From RGIG250 sp964540025 (GTDB lineage Bacteria > Bacillota > Negativicutes > Selenomonadales > Selenomonadaceae), in NCBI GenBank assembly GCA_964540025.1, contig CAZIKQ010000060.1:1-8980 (forward strand): a stretch of DNA of 8,980 nucleotides, given 5' to 3'. The notes beneath the pieces were generated by a model. The model did not search any database. It was not told the origin of the DNA and saw nothing but the letters and a program-made list of their open reading frames with translations. The position numbers and the translations under genes are program-made. Shown here in pieces: positions 6,781 to 8,980 of the stretch; positions within the stretch are counted from its first letter, which is position 1, and the number at the start of each line of letters is the position of its first letter.

Positions 6781-7947
6781 ATGAAAATTGCAGTAGCAGG
6801 TATAGGTTATGTAGGCTTGGCAAACGGACTTCTGCTGGCCCAGCACAATGAGGTGTGGGGCTATGATATCAATGCGGAAAGAATAGCGATGATAAATAGA
6901 GGGGAATCGCCTATTGAAGACAAAGAGATTTCTGAGTTTTTAAGTGATAGAAGCCTGCGGTTTCATGGAACTACTGACTATAGAAAGGCCTTTAGTGAAG
7001 CTGGCTTTGTAATTATATCTACGCCGACAAACTATGATACGGAAACGAATTATTTTGATACATCCTCAGTGGAAAATGCCATTGAAAAGATTAAAGAGGT
7101 AAATTCTGAGGCAGTGATTGTTATTAAATCGACAGTCCCGGTTGGCTATACGGAAAGGATACGCAAGGTATATAACGCAACAAATATAATTTTTTCTCCA
7201 GAGTTCCTGCGGGAGGGAAAGGCGTTGTATGACAACCTTTATCCCACGAGAATAGTAGTTGGAGAGAAGTCTGACCGGGCAAGAGAATTTGCCGATCTGT
7301 TGCGACAAGGCGCCAGAAAAGAGCATATAGAAATATTACTGACGAATTCTACAGAAGCAGAGGCTATAAAGTTATTTGCAAATACATTTCTGGCTCTTCG
7401 GGTAGCGTATTTCAATGAGCTGGATTCTTATGCCTGTGTAAATAATTTATGTTCGGAAGAAATTATAAAGGGAGTATGTTTGGATCCTAGAATTGGAAAT
7501 TTTTATAACAATCCGTCTTTTGGGTACGGAGGTTATTGCTTGCCGAAGGATAGCAAGCAGTTACTGGCAAACTACAGGGATGTTCCTCAAAACATGATAA
7601 CCGCTATAGTGGAAGCAAACCGAACAAGGAAAGAGTTTATTGCAGATCAGATAATTGCCAGAAAGCCTAAAGTTGTAGGGATTTACAGATTGACCATGAA
7701 ATCGGGCTCTGATAACTTCAGGGACAGCGCGATTCAGGATGTTATGGCATTTATTCAGCAGCAGGGTGTTCCATGTGCTGTTTATGAACCCCGGTTAAAA
7801 GAAAAGAGTTTTGCCGGTGCCATGAAGATTGATAATATAGATACTTTCAAGGCAAATTGCGATATTATTCTTGCCAATCGCATGGATGAAGTTTTATTTG
7901 ATGTAAAGAAAAAAGTGTTTTCCCGCGATTTATTTTACAGGGATTAA
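6781..7947 (+). CDS. ugd: UDP-glucose 6-dehydrogenase
   Basis: 388 residues, the short class (compare HasB of streptococci, about 400). It oxidises UDP-glucose to UDP-glucuronate with two NAD+. The NAD-binding motif GIGYVGL is at 7-13. STVPVGYTE (117-125; Thr118) and SPEFLREG (139-146; Glu141) are the nucleotide-sugar dehydrogenase motifs. EAIKLFANTFLALRVAYFNE supplies Lys197 and Asn201, and FGYGGYCLPKDSKQ carries the catalytic Cys253 and Asp257. The spacing of these residues matches the streptococcal enzyme. The C-terminal UDP-binding domain (~290-388) is complete and ends KKVFSRDLFYRD. AGGAGA at 6768-6773 lies 7 nt before the start. All catalytic residues are present, so an active enzyme is expected. 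It supplies glucuronate, or a derivative, to the polysaccharide. UDP-N-acetyl-sugar dehydrogenases share the fold, but this motif set and length fit Ugd better. Confidence 0.95.
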   Translation: MKIAVAGIGYVGLANGLLLAQHNEVWGYDINAERIAMINRGESPIEDKEISEFLSDRSLRFHGTTDYRKAFSEAGFVIISTPTNYDTETNYFDTSSVENAIEKIKEVNSEAVIVIKSTVPVGYTERIRKVYNATNIIFSPEFLREGKALYDNLYPTRIVVGEKSDRAREFADLLRQGARKEHIEILLTNSTEAEAIKLFANTFLALRVAYFNELDSYACVNNLCSEEIIKGVCLDPRIGNFYNNPSFGYGGYCLPKDSKQLLANYRDVPQNMITAIVEANRTRKEFIADQIIARKPKVVGIYRLTMKSGSDNFRDSAIQDVMAFIQQQGVPCAVYEPRLKEKSFAGAMKIDNIDTFKANCDIILANRMDEVLFDVKKKVFSRDLFYRD

Positions 7948-8127
7948 ATGCGGAAATTTGATACTGGGGACGGAATTGTGATCAGATAAGCGTATATGAG
8001 ACCGTTGGGATTTATGTATTATGTCGTGGTATATGTTTGAAGGGATGGAAATTTTATCTGGGCTTTAATTTTAATTTAGGTTCATTTTGCAATATATCAT
8101 TGATAATAAATAGAGAGGAGCAGCGAT
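7948..8127. other. AT-rich intergenic gap before methyltransferase gene
   Basis: This 180-nt gap contains only very short frames (13-14 codons) with frequent stops, no clear hairpin-plus-T terminator and no tRNA-like structure. TTCATT (8081-8086) and GATAAT (8102-8107) loosely resemble -35/-10 elements but are 15 nt apart, so a promoter for the next gene is only weakly suggested. GAGAGGAG at 8113-8120 is the ribosome binding site for the gene at 8128. Confidence 0.4.
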
Positions 8128-8910
8128 ATGGACAATATAATAAATAGAATGGAGACATTAGAAAGAAAGATAGATAACATAAATAAGCGGGTAGAATTAA
8201 ATAATAGTTTACTAAATAACTTGATAATGGCCGCGAATAGATCAGCAGATAATTCGGCAGAAGCGGTTTGGGGAGAAATCTTTAATAATACAATTTTCGG
8301 ATCTGAATGGTTAATAAATAGGCAGTTTTCCCCGGGTAGGTGGGCAGTGGGCTATAACTATCTATATGTACTTTACCGTGTATTAAATGAATTCAGGCCA
8401 CAAAGGATTCTTGAGCTTGGTATTGGGCAGACAACGAGGATGATTGGACAGTATGCTGCAAAATATGAAGGGGTGTCTCATAAGGTGGTAGAACACGACT
8501 CCAAATGGATAGATTTCTTTCTTAATGATTTTGAACTTTCATCAAATACCGAAGTGGTGCAGATGGAACTCATCTACAATAATGTTAATAACTCAGGAGA
8601 TATATACGCGTATAAAGATTTTGTGCCAAAAATGAATGGAGAAAAGTTTAATCTGATATCTATAGACGCGCCCTTTGGGTCAGAACCGTATTCTCGTATT
8701 GATGTTGCGAAATTGCTGCCGGGTATTTTGGGTAACCCATGGTGTATTATGATGGATGATACAGAGCGTATAGGTGAACAAAATACTATCGGTCTTATGC
8801 GAAATATCTTGGAGGAGAATCATATTGATTATGCGATAGGCCAATATAGTGGGCAGAAGCAATGTGTACTCATGTGTTCTCAAGAGAACTCCTTTTTAAC
8901 ATCTATGTAA
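8128..8910 (+). CDS. Class I SAM-methyltransferase-like protein with N-terminal coiled coil
   Basis: 260 residues, with GAGAGGAG 7 nt before the ATG. Residues 1-~36 (MDNIINRMETLERKIDNINK onward) show an I/L/M heptad pattern with charged and Asn positions, predicting a coiled coil. Residues ~90-250 fit a class I methyltransferase Rossmann domain: RILELGIGQTTRMIGQYA (93-110), where ELGIGQ serves as the glycine-rich SAM loop (motif I); HKVVEHDSKW (118-127), in the position of the acidic end of strand 2; FNLISIDAPFG (174-184), motif IV-like; and WCIMMDDTER (205-214). No metal or catalytic set pins the substrate. No signal peptide or membrane helix is visible. The gene is AT-rich (23% GC at 8161-8220). 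As the last gene before the right-hand repeat, it probably methylates a sugar of the glycan, or a glycan-chain end as a cap, but that is inference. Fold assignment is fair; enzymatic activity is not proven. Confidence 0.72.
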   Translation: MDNIINRMETLERKIDNINKRVELNNSLLNNLIMAANRSADNSAEAVWGEIFNNTIFGSEWLINRQFSPGRWAVGYNYLYVLYRVLNEFRPQRILELGIGQTTRMIGQYAAKYEGVSHKVVEHDSKWIDFFLNDFELSSNTEVVQMELIYNNVNNSGDIYAYKDFVPKMNGEKFNLISIDAPFGSEPYSRIDVAKLLPGILGNPWCIMMDDTERIGEQNTIGLMRNILEENHIDYAIGQYSGQKQCVLMCSQENSFLTSM

Positions 8911-8925
8911 ATATTTATGTACTGA

Positions 8926-8980
8926 TTGAACATGGGAGGCTTTGCCAATGGGACGGGCATGATCCGGCGGGATTTCATCG
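8926..8980 (+). pseudogene. 5'-truncated second copy of GT2 glycosyltransferase, runs off window end
   Basis: The frame starting at 8926 encodes LNMGGFANGTGMIRRDFI, the same residues as at 24-77 in the first gene. The codon just before it is TGA (8923-8925), no homology to the glycosyltransferase continues upstream, and there is no Shine-Dalgarno site for the TTG at 8926 or ATG at 8932. The copy therefore lacks its 5' part and is probably not translated as a working enzyme. It lies 15 nt after the methyltransferase stop. How far it continues is unknown. Confidence 0.75.
8926..8980 (+). repeat. Direct repeat, right copy (pairs with 24-78)
   Basis: 52 of 55 bases match 24-78, with an identical first 32 bases, in the same orientation. 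Similarity starts abruptly at 8926. Because the window ends here, the full repeat length is unknown and could be the whole 3' portion of the glycosyltransferase gene. Confidence 0.93.

Noticed and set aside
7947..7988. Thirteen-codon ORF overlapping the ugd stop
   Set aside because: Too short, with no family resemblance and no ribosome site of its own.
8932..8964. Internal start inside the right repeat using GGGAGG as ribosome site for a nearby ATG
   Set aside because: The ATG at the right distance (8949) opens a frame of only four codons, so the match is a coincidence of the coding sequence.
1..8980. CRISPR array, tRNA/rRNA, insertion sequence or integrase
   Set aside because: No regularly spaced repeats, no tRNA cloverleaf or rRNA-like sequence, and no transposase or recombinase motif in any plausible frame.

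Overview
This window is one segment of a surface-glycan (capsule, cell-wall polysaccharide or glycoprotein) biosynthesis locus. All the real genes are on the + strand and most have strong Shine-Dalgarno sites (GGAGG, AGGAG or GAGGTG, 6-9 nt before the start). That pattern, with the AT-rich base composition of most genes, suggests a low-to-medium GC Firmicute, probably a clostridial lineage. No marker gene fixes the taxon.

Layout. (1) 1-557: the 3' part of a GC-rich GT2-type glycosyltransferase whose 5' end lies outside the window. (2) 671-3128: a left-handed beta-helix (CatB/XAT-like) acetyltransferase overlapping by 8 nt a GT-B-fold glycosyltransferase. (3) 3139-5588: a tightly coupled trio, namely a dTDP-4-keto-6-deoxyglucose 3,4-ketoisomerase (FdtA/QdtA type), a DegT/DnrJ/EryC1 PLP aminotransferase (FdtB/QdtB type) and a FemAB/GNAT-like acyltransferase. 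Together they predict a dTDP-3-(acyl)amino-3,6-dideoxyhexose (Fuc3N or Qui3N class). (4) 5589-5810: a 222-nt gap holding a short ORF broken by one in-frame stop and a 14-bp perfect palindrome. (5) 5811-7947: a GT2 glycosyltransferase and a UDP-glucose 6-dehydrogenase that supplies UDP-glucuronate. (6) 7948-8127: an AT-rich gap with no gene seen. (7) 8128-8910: a class I SAM-methyltransferase-like protein with an N-terminal coiled coil. (8) 8926-8980: a second copy of an internal piece of the first glycosyltransferase, starting abruptly in mid-gene 15 nt after the methyltransferase stop.

Working together: the trio and Ugd make activated sugars, the glycosyltransferases add them to a glycan, and the acetyltransferase and methyltransferase could decorate it. 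dTDP-glucose synthase and 4,6-dehydratase (RmlA/RmlB), a flippase or ABC exporter, and a polymerase are all absent and must be encoded elsewhere.

The most striking structural feature is that the whole 8.9-kb gene set lies between two near-identical direct copies of a stretch of glycosyltransferase coding sequence (52/55 bases identical; first 32 identical). The left copy is part of a frame that runs back through the window start. The right copy has no 5' part. This is the geometry expected if a cassette had entered by recombination inside a glycosyltransferase gene. Base composition is strongly mosaic (about 65-70% GC in parts of the first glycosyltransferase and the aminotransferase, about 25-40% elsewhere), which fits assembly by repeated exchange.
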